From NCBI GenBank assembly GCA_031555935.1, contig JAVBTX010000019.1:62001-126000 (forward strand): a stretch of DNA of 64,000 nt, in the 5' to 3' direction. Positions 44,422 to 54,149 of this stretch are shown in pieces. A program made the position numbers and the translations under genes. The notes under the pieces are model-generated. The model was not told where the DNA came from. It saw only the letters and a program-made list of their open reading frames with translations, and searched no databases. Source of the stretch: Roseburia_C sp031555935 (GTDB taxonomy: Bacteria; Bacillota; Clostridia; Lachnospirales; Lachnospiraceae). Positions within the stretch are counted from its first letter, which is position 1. Each line of letters opens with the position of its first letter.

Positions 44422-44456
44422 TTATTTAGAAGTTACTTCTGTTATTTAGAAGTTAC
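44422..44456. repeat. 15-base direct repeat at the end of the repeat-protein gene
   Basis: TTATTTAGAAGTTAC occurs at 44422-44436 and again at 44442-44456, five bases apart. The second copy contains the stop codon and last codons of the secreted protein gene, so the first looks like a duplicated gene end. It is probably replication slippage rather than a functional site. Confidence 0.6.
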
Positions 44457-46544
44457 GCGGCTGACTGAGCTATAAGATGAGTAAATTTTTATATTTCCAA
44501 TCTTTTTATATGCCCGCATTTTTATATAGTAGGTCTTCCCTTTTTTTAATCCCGTAATGGTATATGATGTTTTTTGTTTCGTCAATGTCTTTTTCAGCTT
44601 ATATTTTGCCTTTTTTCCATCTGCGATATATATTTCATATCCATCCACTTTTGTATTTTTCTTCCACTGTACGAGCGCCTTTTTTATTCCGGCTTTTGCT
44701 TTCTTGATTGTAACCTTCGATACTTTTGGCGCATTTGTCATTGCACCATTGCTGCCGAAATTATACTCCTTGCCATCAACTATGATGTTTTGATTCTTAC
44801 ACATCATTCCATTGCCATCAAAATAATAAAGCTTACTATTTATTTTTGCCAGTCCGCGGGTCATATATCCTGTTTCTGGCTCAAAATAAAATCTTTTTCC
44901 CGAGCCGGTATACCAGCCCGTTTTTTGTTTACCATCGGTACCAAAATAAACGATTCCGTCTTTAAAGGTAAGCCATGCATTCCTATATTGTGTACCATAA
45001 TCAGAAAAATAATATCTGTTTTTTCCAATCTTCGTATAACCCACTGCACAGTAGCCTGTCTTTGGATTTAAATAGTATGTCTTTCCGTCTATGGTTTTCC
45101 ATCCTGTCGCCATTTTACCCTTTTTATCAAAATAGCGTCTTCCCTCAGGATATGTATACCATTTATTATTTTTTAACATACCGGATGTATACACCGCATA
45201 GTAACTGCTGCCAATTTTCTTTAATGACCATGCCTTGTCACCCGTTAGCAAAACACCTTGTTTATCAAAATAGTAATATTTATCATCGATCCACTGAAAC
45301 CCGACCGCCATTTCTGCCGTCCCCTGCACAAAATATCTGCGTTTTGTGCTGCCTTCATAATTCTTCCAGCCCTTGTAAACCGTCTTGCCGTTTTCAACCG
45401 CATAGGTCCCATCCTCACGGCATCCACCAATGCCCAGATAATATGTCTTGCCATCAATTGTCTGTACTCCGGTTAACGGTTTTCCATTACTGCCAAAATA
45501 ATAATAGTTATATTCTTGATAGACACCATCCGAACCATATACTTTTGTCCAGCCCGATTTATTCAGCTTCACACTGCTGCCGCTGCGATATAAATTAATA
45601 ACATTATTATTTACATCAACTATCAGCGTTTTTTTCTCTTCGCCAAGCATATACACAAACCCATATTGACTGCAATTTTCCCTTGATGAATATGTTCTTC
45701 TATGCCTTTTGGTTCCATCACCGTATGTAGTCAGTTCTGTAAAATCTCCGTTTGAACCAAAGGAAACTCCTGGCTGGAGATAGGACATAATTTTTTCTGA
45801 ATTTGCCGGAGCCAAACCATGATGAGACATTTTATAAATATCAGCTTTTAACTGCGCCCCATATTTCTTAATCAGCGTATTTTCACCTTCCGTTTTTGTA
45901 TCACCCGCCGTCAGATACGTTGTATTTCCACATGTTATTTTGGCAACCAAGGAGCAGTTATTTTCATAATCATCATCTTCCAAGCTTTCTTTTGGGTTAT
46001 ATTTAAAGCTACCTGGATTGATTGGCCCAATAATACCTATGCTGGCATCACCAATCGTAAATGAGCTTCCCACATTTAGATAAACAATAGCGCTTTCGGC
46101 ATCTGCATTTGGATATTTTTTGGTAAAGATACTACTTATTTTTTCATAAGACCAGCTTAGGTCCAGCTTACTCGCAATCGCTTCATCTGGTAAATAAATC
46201 TTATCTATGGTAAAATCCGTTGTAATTTTATCAAAACCTTCACCGTTTTTCAAACCGCCCGTATGGTCTGCATGAAAATGGCTATAATACAGTGATAGCT
46301 GAGTTACTCCCAAGGATTTCAAATAGTCCCTGACCTTTGTATAACTTGACTTTGTCCCCATATCCATGAGCAGATACTTGCCTTTTGACTCCAATAAAAT
46401 GGCATCTCCATTTTCTTTACCCAAGTATATAGCATGTATTTTCATCTGCGAATTACCAGCTTGCACTGTGGCATTCGGTATTAATATCAGACACACGAAA
46501 CATGCCATCACAAATCCGATTAACCATTTAGCTCTTTGTTTCAT
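44442..46544 (-). CDS. Secreted metallo-beta-lactamase with choline/cell-wall-binding repeats (Pce-like)
   Basis: A 700-residue secreted protein. The signal peptide (1-30) ends near NATVQAG. Residues about 35-300 form a metallo-beta-lactamase-fold hydrolase with YYSHFHADHTGGL (H-x-H-x-D-H), LTAGDTKTEG and KMSHHGLAP. Residues about 330-615 hold about a dozen repeats of some 20 residues rich in Trp, Tyr and Gly (for example TGWKTIDGKTYYLN), the CW_binding_1 type that in pneumococcus binds choline. A C-terminal fibronectin type III-like domain follows (about 615-700). This plan recalls pneumococcal Pce, a phosphocholine esterase. It lies beside a LicD fusion, which fits a role in trimming or recognising a phospho-substituted polymer. 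ATG 46544 has AAGGGG upstream. Confidence 0.88.
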   Translation of the reverse strand: MKQRAKWLIGFVMACFVCLILIPNATVQAGNSQMKIHAIYLGKENGDAILLESKGKYLLMDMGTKSSYTKVRDYLKSLGVTQLSLYYSHFHADHTGGLKNGEGFDKITTDFTIDKIYLPDEAIASKLDLSWSYEKISSIFTKKYPNADAESAIVYLNVGSSFTIGDASIGIIGPINPGSFKYNPKESLEDDDYENNCSLVAKITCGNTTYLTAGDTKTEGENTLIKKYGAQLKADIYKMSHHGLAPANSEKIMSYLQPGVSFGSNGDFTELTTYGDGTKRHRRTYSSRENCSQYGFVYMLGEEKKTLIVDVNNNVINLYRSGSSVKLNKSGWTKVYGSDGVYQEYNYYYFGSNGKPLTGVQTIDGKTYYLGIGGCREDGTYAVENGKTVYKGWKNYEGSTKRRYFVQGTAEMAVGFQWIDDKYYYFDKQGVLLTGDKAWSLKKIGSSYYAVYTSGMLKNNKWYTYPEGRRYFDKKGKMATGWKTIDGKTYYLNPKTGYCAVGYTKIGKNRYYFSDYGTQYRNAWLTFKDGIVYFGTDGKQKTGWYTGSGKRFYFEPETGYMTRGLAKINSKLYYFDGNGMMCKNQNIIVDGKEYNFGSNGAMTNAPKVSKVTIKKAKAGIKKALVQWKKNTKVDGYEIYIADGKKAKYKLKKTLTKQKTSYTITGLKKGKTYYIKMRAYKKIGNIKIYSSYSSVSRVTSK

Positions 46545-46545
46545 C

Positions 46546-47559
46546 TTATAACCCCTTTGTTTTGCTCTTTACAACAGTTCCAATTTTATTTAACCCATTT
46601 AATATTAGAATTTTTCGAGCCCAATTGCCTTGACGTTTCACAATCTCCCTTGAAATCATTTTTTCCAAACCATTCAGCTTCCCATCCTGGGTTAATTCAC
46701 CTTGGTTTTCTGCAAAAAACGAAAATGTTTCATTCATTGCCATCTGGAACTCATTTCTTTTTTCCCGACTGCACCTGCGATAGTTACGGGCATATACAAC
46801 AACAGAATATAGTAATTGTTTGATTAGAATCTCTTTCAGTTGCGGCTTTTTATATTTCAAATCGATATATCGAGCAATATGCGCGTCACATCTGTCAATT
46901 GCATGCTTCAAATTAATTGTCTGGGATATACTGTTATCTCTGATTCGATAATTATAAAAACAGTGATTGATAATCGCTATCTTCTGACTATGTTCCAAAG
47001 TCTTATAGACCGTTGGTATATCTTCGAAATACTTCCCTACCGGAAAACGAATATCCTCCCAGCAGCTTTTTTTATACAGTTTTCCCCATGCAAAATTCTT
47101 GATATTTTTGTCTTCGCAGATTAACTTCAATGCTGTATCTTTGTCAACAACACAATTTTCTCGATAGGCAACCGTTTTGGTTTCTTTTGCATACACATAA
47201 TTAATACCTGACCAAACAATATCTGCACCGGCATTTTCTAATGCATCCACCATCGTCTCGATGGTCTTTGTTTCAATCCAATCATCACTATCCAGAAAAA
47301 AAATGTATTCTCCTGATGCAATTTCCAGTCCATGATTCCTAGCCGCCGATAAACCTTGATTCTCTTGATTTATCAAAATAATTCTGGCATCTGACTGCGA
47401 AAAATCGTTACACATTTTTCCGCTTTGGTCAGTTGAACCATCATTTATAATTATTATTTCAAGCTGTTCATATGTTTGTCTTAAGACACTATTCAAGCTT
47501 TCATGCAAATACTGTTCCACATTGTATACCGGTATAATGACTGATACTGTTTTTTTCAC
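46546..47559 (-). CDS. GT2 glycosyltransferase
   Basis: A 337-residue GT-A enzyme: SVIIPVYNVEQYLHESLNSV, IIINDGSTDQSGKMC, AARNHGLEIASGEYIFFLDS and then DDW. It belongs to the same broad family as the GT2 genes at 40.7-44.4 kb but is more distant. The start is GTG 47559 with AGGAG 6 bases upstream. It lies between the TagF-like and the secreted-protein genes, so it probably adds a sugar to the phospho-polymer. Confidence 0.93.
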   Translation of the reverse strand: MKKTVSVIIPVYNVEQYLHESLNSVLRQTYEQLEIIIINDGSTDQSGKMCNDFSQSDARIILINQENQGLSAARNHGLEIASGEYIFFLDSDDWIETKTIETMVDALENAGADIVWSGINYVYAKETKTVAYRENCVVDKDTALKLICEDKNIKNFAWGKLYKKSCWEDIRFPVGKYFEDIPTVYKTLEHSQKIAIINHCFYNYRIRDNSISQTINLKHAIDRCDAHIARYIDLKYKKPQLKEILIKQLLYSVVVYARNYRRCSREKRNEFQMAMNETFSFFAENQGELTQDGKLNGLEKMISREIVKRQGNWARKILILNGLNKIGTVVKSKTKGL

Positions 47560-47568
47560 GCCAGGCTC

Positions 47569-48762
47569 CTAAACGATAGACTTTATTTCCTGATAGATTC
47601 TTTCACAATTTTTCCGATCTCGAAGTGGGAAAAATCTTTCAATTCTTTCTAAGTACAACTTCTCCACACCAAATTTATTCATTATCAATTTCTCAGTTTC
47701 TATTAATAAGGCTTCTTCTTCGTAACAAACCCTACCGAAGCCGTCTCTCTCATAGCTAAAATATCCCTCTTTAAAATGCTCTTGCCGATATCTTTCATAA
47801 TCAAAATGATAATATATTACCGGCTTATTCATATAGGCAAAATCCATTGCCGTACTTGAATAATCAGTAATCATACAAGCCGATTCCTTCATCAGAATCT
47901 GTAAATCATCTTTTCGCCAGTCCGTAATCCGAATATGGCTATGACTTTTAATTGCTTCAAATAGCGTTCCCATATTTCGATGTGGAAAAAAAACGATTTC
48001 AACATCGTCTTTTACCAGTCTTTCCCTTAGCTTCGCATTTTCCAAAAATGACTTCCATGTCTGAAAATACTCTGAAGTATCCAGACCCTTACTCGTATTT
48101 TCATAAGGATTACTCGAGGTTTGGTAGAGCCAGCTTCGCCATGTTGGCGCAATCAGAATTTGATTTTTTCTTTCTGTTTCCGCGAGCAAACTGTCAAACC
48201 GGGCGAAACCAGTATACTTGACATAATCGGCTGGGTAGCCAAACTCTTTTTTGACAAATTCATACTCTGGGTAGGCCCCGCAGATAAATAGTCTCATTTT
48301 TGTATTTTCATAAAAAAATAATTCTGCCAAATCCTTTGTTATTCCATGTTGCAAAAATACCCTGCTATTTTTAATTATACCATACACTTCTAAAAAATAG
48401 CAAACCGCCGCATTTGGCTTACCACCCTTATGAGAGCTTAGGTTTACCTGGGCCGCCAAATAATAAACCCAATGCTTAAAGCTACCATATGGTATACATT
48501 CGCCAAGCGCTTTTACTTTTTGGTAATCCTCGGCATCTGAATCAATCGCATAGACAATGTCCTGCTCGGGATGTTTTTCCTGCACAAACTTATAAAACCA
48601 ATATCCATTATCCCTTGCTTCCTGCCCATATTCGCAAATCAGCCACATTCCACTTCTTTTTTGACGCAAAATAGAACCCGGAATGATGGCCAGCACAAAA
48701 AGAAATAGATGGCCAATATCAACGATGCTTATTTGTTTAAATTTTCCCAAAAATCGTTTCAA
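47569..48762 (-). CDS. CDP-glycerol glycerophosphotransferase-like (TagB/TagF family)
   Basis: A 397-residue protein. WLICEYGQEARDNGYWFYKF, FLQHGITKDLAELFFYENTK, HRNMGTLFEAIK and CMITDYSSTAMDFAYMNKPV, the last with YYHFDYERY following, are the signature regions of TagB/TagF/TarF enzymes that transfer glycerol or ribitol phosphate from a CDP-donor. The start is TTG 48762 with AAGGGG 7 bases upstream. It follows a TagGH-like exporter. This is the best evidence that the locus makes a polymer with polyol phosphate; single-unit priming versus chain extension cannot be told from the sequence. Confidence 0.92.
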   Translation of the reverse strand: MKRFLGKFKQISIVDIGHLFLFVLAIIPGSILRQKRSGMWLICEYGQEARDNGYWFYKFVQEKHPEQDIVYAIDSDAEDYQKVKALGECIPYGSFKHWVYYLAAQVNLSSHKGGKPNAAVCYFLEVYGIIKNSRVFLQHGITKDLAELFFYENTKMRLFICGAYPEYEFVKKEFGYPADYVKYTGFARFDSLLAETERKNQILIAPTWRSWLYQTSSNPYENTSKGLDTSEYFQTWKSFLENAKLRERLVKDDVEIVFFPHRNMGTLFEAIKSHSHIRITDWRKDDLQILMKESACMITDYSSTAMDFAYMNKPVIYYHFDYERYRQEHFKEGYFSYERDGFGRVCYEEEALLIETEKLIMNKFGVEKLYLERIERFFPLRDRKNCERIYQEIKSIV

Positions 48763-48783
48763 ATAATTGCCCCTTTCTACCTC

Positions 48784-49518
48784 TTATTGCATAAATTCCT
48801 CATATTCATCCAGAACTTCTTCCGGGTCACCAATTTTCTTTATTTCTCCATCATGCATCCACATCACCTGGTCACATAAGGCTTTTAACGTATCAATACT
48901 ATGAGAGACAATAATTACAGTTCTGGTGTGGTCATTAATCAGACTCTTCATCTTCTTATAGCTTTTCTTTTTAAATTTATGATCACCAACACTTAAAACT
49001 TCGTCAACCAACATAATATCTGTTTCCAGAATGGCCGTTATGGAAAACGCCAATTTCGAATACATACCACTCGAATATGTTTTTACGGGCATATCAATAA
49101 ATTTTCCCAATTCTGCGAATTCGATAATTTCATCGGTTTTCTCTTTAATCCTCTCCTCAGGGAAGCCCAACAGCATTCCCGACAGCATAATATTTTCCCG
49201 GCCCGTAAGTTCTTTTTGAAAACCCACGCCAATCGAAAGCAGTGATACAGTATGACCATGCAAATCAATGGTTCCTTCATCCGCCGAAAAAATCCCTGCT
49301 AATGCCTTTAGCATCGTCGATTTTCCACTGCCGTTTTTTCCTATTATTCCAAGAATCTGGCCTTCTGGCACTTGAAACGATACATCCTTTACTGCCTCGA
49401 ACGTTTCCTTTTCATTCCTTTTTAATTTCAGCAGATTCCTTTTGATGGAATATTTTTTTAATGTACGATAACGAATATAAACATGTTCCACTGTTATTGA
49501 ATATTTTAGTTCACTCAT
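48784..49518 (-). CDS. ABC exporter ATPase, TagH-like
   Basis: A 244-residue ATPase. GIIGKNGSGKSTMLKALAG is Walker A, TYSSGMYSKLAFSI the signature motif, MLVDEVLSVGDHKF Walker B, and IIVSHSIDTL the His switch. It lacks the long C-terminal domain present in the other ATPase of the window (54150-55421), so it would recognise its substrate differently. It overlaps the permease gene stop by one base (TAATG). With that permease it should export a lipid-linked teichoic-acid-like polymer. Confidence 0.93.
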   Translation of the reverse strand: MSELKYSITVEHVYIRYRTLKKYSIKRNLLKLKRNEKETFEAVKDVSFQVPEGQILGIIGKNGSGKSTMLKALAGIFSADEGTIDLHGHTVSLLSIGVGFQKELTGRENIMLSGMLLGFPEERIKEKTDEIIEFAELGKFIDMPVKTYSSGMYSKLAFSITAILETDIMLVDEVLSVGDHKFKKKSYKKMKSLINDHTRTVIIVSHSIDTLKALCDQVMWMHDGEIKKIGDPEEVLDEYEEFMQ

Positions 49519-50312
49519 TAGATCACCTTCACATAGCTATTTTCATTTTTATAAATGGTTCTGATGCCAATCACTGAAATAATACAAGAAATCACAAACC
49601 ATAGCAACATTATTTTTCTTCCTGGACATTCCCCATATATCAATGCCTTTCTGAGCGAAATAATTATATAAGCCATTGGGTTATAATTACCCAGTAATTC
49701 GCCCGCCAATGGATAGGACTTTCCGACTCTGCTTTCGATGGAATAAAAAATACCCGTCATATAGAACATAAACTTTATAAAGATATTTACAACATTTGAT
49801 AAATCTTCCACATATACACCATAATGCAGCAAAATACACATCAGTCCAAAACAGAATAACCACAAAGTTATAATCAGTGGTATAAAATACAATATGTTAA
49901 AATTGATTGGTACCCGGAAGATAATCATCATCACAAATACAATTCCAAATGATATCAGCATTTTAAAACCATTTACCATCATTTTCGAAAAAATAAGAAT
50001 GAACTTAGGGATATATACCTTTGTGACAATTGGTTTATTTTTCTTCACCATACCAACACTGTTTTTCATATTTCGACTAAAAAAATCCCATGCCGTAATA
50101 CCGATAAAAATAAATATTGGAAAATACTGCTCTTTTGCATTAAAAACATAACCAAAAATAATAGTATAAATAAACATAAAACAGAGTGGCTCTAATATCC
50201 ACCAAATCCAATTGAGGTAAGAACTGGCAACCTCGGCCTTCAATTCTGATTTTGCCGAATAGATTGCGTATTTATAATGTTTTTTTACGTCTGATATAAA
50301 CCTCTTAAACAT
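49518..50312 (-). CDS. ABC-2 type polysaccharide exporter permease, TagG-like
   Basis: A 264-residue protein with six membrane segments. ASSYLNWIWWILEPLCFMF near the N-terminus and GNYNPMAYIIISLRKALIY near the C-terminus are typical of TagG/Wzm/RfbA permeases. The start ATG 50312 (MFKRFISDVKKH) has AAGGAG 6 bases upstream; a longer frame exists but has no such site and overlaps the GT2 gene. It is paired with the TagH-like ATPase. Confidence 0.92.
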   Translation of the reverse strand: MFKRFISDVKKHYKYAIYSAKSELKAEVASSYLNWIWWILEPLCFMFIYTIIFGYVFNAKEQYFPIFIFIGITAWDFFSRNMKNSVGMVKKNKPIVTKVYIPKFILIFSKMMVNGFKMLISFGIVFVMMIIFRVPINFNILYFIPLIITLWLFCFGLMCILLHYGVYVEDLSNVVNIFIKFMFYMTGIFYSIESRVGKSYPLAGELLGNYNPMAYIIISLRKALIYGECPGRKIMLLWFVISCIISVIGIRTIYKNENSYVKVI

Positions 50313-50329
50313 ATTTTCTCCTTGCTTCA

Positions 50330-51082
50330 CTAATTGTATTTCCGTAAACCATGCCATATATAGTGAATAAAATAATAAATCGATTTTACAAATCCAATCC
50401 TCAGATACCGGTATACGCCAAAATGCATGCTGGCCGATTTCCACTTATTTCGGGACTTTCCACCCTCGCTTAAGCGTGATTTCAGCATTGGTTCATTGAT
50501 ACCTGGAACTTGTCCATATTTTTTCAATACTCGCAGCCACAGAATATAATCCTCATGTAATTCATCATGACACATATAAAACTCTCTGGCAATTTTTGTT
50601 TTCATCAAAACTGAGGAACAGGGAATGCTATTTGTACGGAGCAGCATTTCGTAAGTAATATTTGCCGGGATGGGAACTATTTTGCCGGTACTGCTGCCAT
50701 CTGGGTTCATTAATTCTCTGGCCGTCGCACACAAAGCAGCTTCACTGCCTTCCATCACTGCCAACTGCCGCACCAGCTTATCTTCTGACCACCAGTCGTC
50801 AGCATCAAGAAATGCTATATAATTTCCTCTGGCGCTGCGAATACCGATATTCCGACTTTCGGCCACGCCCAGATTCCGCTCATTTCTCACATAAACAATT
50901 TCTATTCGGGAGCACTCATATCCTTGGATGATTCTTTCCGTATTGTCTGTACCCGCATCCTCTATGATTAGCAGTTCAATGCCAAAATCCCCCTGCTGCC
51001 GGTCAACCGAACTTATTGCTTTTTCAATGTATTTTTCGGCATTATATGCCGGCATAATTACCGACACCAATATCTCATTCAT
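50330..51082 (-). CDS. GT2 glycosyltransferase
   Basis: A 250-residue GT-A enzyme. SVIMPAYNAEKYIEKAISSV, LIIEDAGTDNTERI, ESRNIGIRSARGNYIAFLDA and then DDWW are typical of family 2. I chose ATG 51082 because GAGGA lies 9 bases upstream, while the first in-frame ATG (51091) is too close. It follows the initiating transferase gene directly, so it could add the second sugar on the lipid carrier. Confidence 0.9.
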   Translation of the reverse strand: MNEILVSVIMPAYNAEKYIEKAISSVDRQQGDFGIELLIIEDAGTDNTERIIQGYECSRIEIVYVRNERNLGVAESRNIGIRSARGNYIAFLDADDWWSEDKLVRQLAVMEGSEAALCATARELMNPDGSSTGKIVPIPANITYEMLLRTNSIPCSSVLMKTKIAREFYMCHDELHEDYILWLRVLKKYGQVPGINEPMLKSRLSEGGKSRNKWKSASMHFGVYRYLRIGFVKSIYYFIHYIWHGLRKYN

Positions 51083-51083
51083 T

Positions 51084-52457
51084 TTATTCATTCCTCATTG
51101 CCGTCGTCAAGTTGTCATCCACACCTTCAGATTTTTCCTTCTGAAAGAGAATTTTTACAGTCATAAAAATCAGTTTCATATCCAGCGCCAGATTGAATTT
51201 TTCAATATAGGTCAAATCTAGTTTCAGCTTATCGTAAGGAACTGTCTGATAGTTGCCATAGACCTGCGCATACCCCGTCAAGCCAGCTTTCATTTTAAGG
51301 CGATAACGAAACTGGGGAATATACTCTTCATATTCCTTATAGATTTCTTCCCGCTCCGGCCGCGGTCCCACAAACGCCATCTCTCCATTTAAAACATTAA
51401 AGAGCTGTGGCAGCTCGTCAAAGTGCAGCCGTCGAATCACCCGGCCGACTGGTGTAATCCGGTCATCATGCTTTGATGCCAGACGCGCGCCCTCTTTTTC
51501 CGAATCAATAATCATACTTCGAAATTTGAGAATCTGGAATGGCTCGCCATCCCTTGTCAAACGCTCCTGCTTATAAAGCACTGGTCCTCTGTCATACAAT
51601 TTAATCGCCACCGCAATAATTAGCATAATCGGTGAGGACAAAACAATTCCCAGCAATGAAATCACGATATCCATCGCCCGCTTTGCACACGACTGCCCCG
51701 TTGACAGTCCCTTATTGCGAAACAATAACAGCGGTGAATCAAACAACTCGATATTAGTTGCACTGGTAATCATAATATCGGAAATCTTTGGTACTGAATA
51801 GCACCTTATATTTCTGGCAAAACAATATTTAAGAAAAATATTACGTTCATGAGCTGGAATATCACAAATCAATACCACTTTATGCTCATCAATTTTATCT
51901 AGCACTTTATCTATTCCCTGATCAATATGAACCATTTCTTTGATAAGAAATTTATCTTCTCTTGTTGCTAGCTTATGCATCATTGAATCAGGACTGATAT
52001 CACCATGAATCAGCAGCATCTGATATGGCGGAAACAACCGGACATAAATCAAACGCATCAGCAGTACCCAGATAGTTACAAGAAAAATATCTAAAAAGGT
52101 CAGCATCACAATTGGGCTAAAATTTTCGAACAGCTTCCAGTTACCAACCAAACAGAGCTGAATATAGGTCACACCATTGGTTACCAGCACCGCAAAAATC
52201 TGGGTATAAATTACATCCCAGTTACGCAGATACCCCACCTTATAGCCACCAAAGGCTTTCGAAAAGACAATCACCATTAGCATATACATCGCTATAATCG
52301 CCCAGTTTCCACGCCGGTAGAATCCACTTCCTTCGATTTTCGCCAAATCTTTCAGCCGCATATACCACAACCAGCCATACATTGCGGTCTGAATCAGTAC
52401 AATGATTACTTTCATCCAAAACATAATCAAACGTTTTGTCTGTTCTTTTGCTTTCAT
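51084..52457 (-). CDS. Polyprenyl-phosphate sugar-1-phosphate transferase (WbaP/WcaJ-like)
   Basis: A 457-residue initiating enzyme: four or five N-terminal membrane helices, a middle cytoplasmic domain, then the phosphoglycosyl transferase core with YKQERLTRDGEPFQILKFRS, VIRRLHFDELPQLFNVL with the Asp-Glu pair, FVGPRPEREEI and MKAGLTGYAQVYGNYQTVPY. It starts a second lipid-linked glycan on undecaprenyl phosphate. The first initiator (28894-29481) is much shorter and sits in the other operon. The two transferases show that the locus builds at least two distinct glycans. GAGGAG precedes ATG 52457. Confidence 0.93.
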   Translation of the reverse strand: MKAKEQTKRLIMFWMKVIIVLIQTAMYGWLWYMRLKDLAKIEGSGFYRRGNWAIIAMYMLMVIVFSKAFGGYKVGYLRNWDVIYTQIFAVLVTNGVTYIQLCLVGNWKLFENFSPIVMLTFLDIFLVTIWVLLMRLIYVRLFPPYQMLLIHGDISPDSMMHKLATREDKFLIKEMVHIDQGIDKVLDKIDEHKVVLICDIPAHERNIFLKYCFARNIRCYSVPKISDIMITSATNIELFDSPLLLFRNKGLSTGQSCAKRAMDIVISLLGIVLSSPIMLIIAVAIKLYDRGPVLYKQERLTRDGEPFQILKFRSMIIDSEKEGARLASKHDDRITPVGRVIRRLHFDELPQLFNVLNGEMAFVGPRPEREEIYKEYEEYIPQFRYRLKMKAGLTGYAQVYGNYQTVPYDKLKLDLTYIEKFNLALDMKLIFMTVKILFQKEKSEGVDDNLTTAMRNE

Positions 52458-54128
52458 TTATTTCTCTCCTCGAAGTCTCGTCCTTATCTTCCATGTTCTC
52501 GTGTTCTTAATTGCCGCCAGCTCCAACTGCGTGTGATGCAGGGCACTACTCATTTCACCATGTTCCCGCCGCAGCTGCTCTCGCTCCTGCTCCATATCTA
52601 ACACTGATACAATCGGATTTCCAATCAGTTCCTGCATGTCTCTGGTTGGAACCATTCCCTGCATCGCATAGGACTGAAACGCCTTCTCCATGTTCTGATA
52701 CATCGCCGCTTCGGCTTCACCAATCCCCATTTTACCAAGCATTTCCTGCAATTGCAAATATGCATATTCTGGCTGTTCTAAAATCTCGTAAAAGAAAGCC
52801 CGATAAATCACAAAATGAATTGGAATCGGAAAATCAAACGTCCATTCATAGTCCAGCAGATTCCAGCCTTGCTCATTAATAATAATATTCGGAAAGATCA
52901 TATCAATATCTAATCCCGTCGCACCAATCAAGTTCTCCGGCAACTCCACCTCACCAAACACCGCATGAAATTCTGGTGAAGCTTCAAACTTACTGCATTT
53001 GCAACCATAAGAGACATACTGACAATACTTATCAATCAGCCTCTGTACTCCGTCCGCATCTTTTTCCTCTAGCCTGATTTTGATTGCATCGCTGAGCGAG
53101 CGTCCTTCTAAATACTCCAGATATAGGTTGTCCTCCTCACGCTCACATCGATTTATTTTCAAACCACTGTCCTGATAGCGTCTTGTTAACTGCCGATAGC
53201 AGTGTTCAATATGGTTCAAATGCCCGACTCCCTCTGGATAAAGTGCTTGTTTTCTGACATAACGCTCACATTTTGCTTCTAACACATCTGTCCGAACCGC
53301 AAACATGCGACTGCGTTCATCAGAATATTTGGTATAGATGCATTTACGCTCATCAGTAGTTTTTCCGGTCAGAATCAGAAACGCATTCGAATAATCACCA
53401 AACATCCCTTCCCGAATCACCTTATCAAAAGCATCCCGCTCTGGAAAAAATTCATATCGTGCCTCACCAAAGCTTCTGCGGTTATGACGCAGCTCGCCTT
53501 GCCGCGGCAGAAACGAATCGGAATATAGCATCATTGGAAATTGATAATCTGGATACGGATAATAAATTTCCATTTCTGCAAATCCGGCTTCCCTAAGCAT
53601 TGATTTCAATCTTTTCTTGCCGATACTATCCGCATTTTCCTTGACACCAGCCCAATATTTAACAGCAAGACTATTGTCCACTGCCAGCACCATCCGACCA
53701 CCGTCTTTTAAATATGGTGTTACCTCACCTACCAGCATGGCATTTTTTCCGGTCAATATAATCCAATCATAGCATTCCCGCACTTCGCTGATTAATGCAT
53801 CAAGTCCCCCCATCAGATAACAAATATTGGTCTGGTTCTTATTTCTCGCTCGATTGATTTCCAGCTTCTGCGCCGATTCCTCTAAGCAGGTCACATGACT
53901 CGCCAGGCCTGCTAATGTTCCAGTATAGGCACCGCACTCCGCACCAATTTCCAGTACCGTATGGTGCGAGCGAATCGGCAACCATGAAATCAGATTGGAA
54001 CGTGCCGGAGACAGATGATACATCACCTCATAATCCTTACGTTCCACAATCACTTGCTGATATTCACTTTCTTTATATTGTTCCACGATATTTAATATTT
54101 CCCACAGTTTCTCTGCTGACTCCGCCAT
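52458..54128 (-). CDS. Bifunctional methyltransferase/kinase-like protein with coiled coil (WbdD-like)
   Basis: A 556-residue protein. Residues about 45-240 hold a class I methyltransferase (VLEIGAECGAYTGTLAGL, then MVLAVDNSLAVKYWAG). Residues about 265-460 look like a small-molecule kinase of the aminoglycoside-phosphotransferase type: LYLEYLEGRSLSDAI, then TGLDIDMIFPNIIINEQGWN with the catalytic-loop Asp and Asn, and LLDYEWTF in place of the Asp-Phe-Gly motif. The C-terminus (about 500-545) is a heptad-rich coiled coil. This order matches E. coli WbdD, which caps polymannose with methyl phosphate and measures chain length. It lies directly beside a Wzt with a C-terminal domain, the partner that reads the cap. 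The start ATG 54128 has AAAGGG 6 bases upstream. Confidence 0.75.
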   Translation of the reverse strand: MAESAEKLWEILNIVEQYKESEYQQVIVERKDYEVMYHLSPARSNLISWLPIRSHHTVLEIGAECGAYTGTLAGLASHVTCLEESAQKLEINRARNKNQTNICYLMGGLDALISEVRECYDWIILTGKNAMLVGEVTPYLKDGGRMVLAVDNSLAVKYWAGVKENADSIGKKRLKSMLREAGFAEMEIYYPYPDYQFPMMLYSDSFLPRQGELRHNRRSFGEARYEFFPERDAFDKVIREGMFGDYSNAFLILTGKTTDERKCIYTKYSDERSRMFAVRTDVLEAKCERYVRKQALYPEGVGHLNHIEHCYRQLTRRYQDSGLKINRCEREEDNLYLEYLEGRSLSDAIKIRLEEKDADGVQRLIDKYCQYVSYGCKCSKFEASPEFHAVFGEVELPENLIGATGLDIDMIFPNIIINEQGWNLLDYEWTFDFPIPIHFVIYRAFFYEILEQPEYAYLQLQEMLGKMGIGEAEAAMYQNMEKAFQSYAMQGMVPTRDMQELIGNPIVSVLDMEQEREQLRREHGEMSSALHHTQLELAAIKNTRTWKIRTRLRGEK

Positions 54129-54149
54129 TTCAAACCCTTTCAACTCCAT

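Noticed and set aside
44975..45598. A 207-residue plus-strand reading frame
   Set aside because: It is the antisense shadow of the cell-wall-binding repeats in the secreted protein; the repeated codons keep the opposite frame open by chance.
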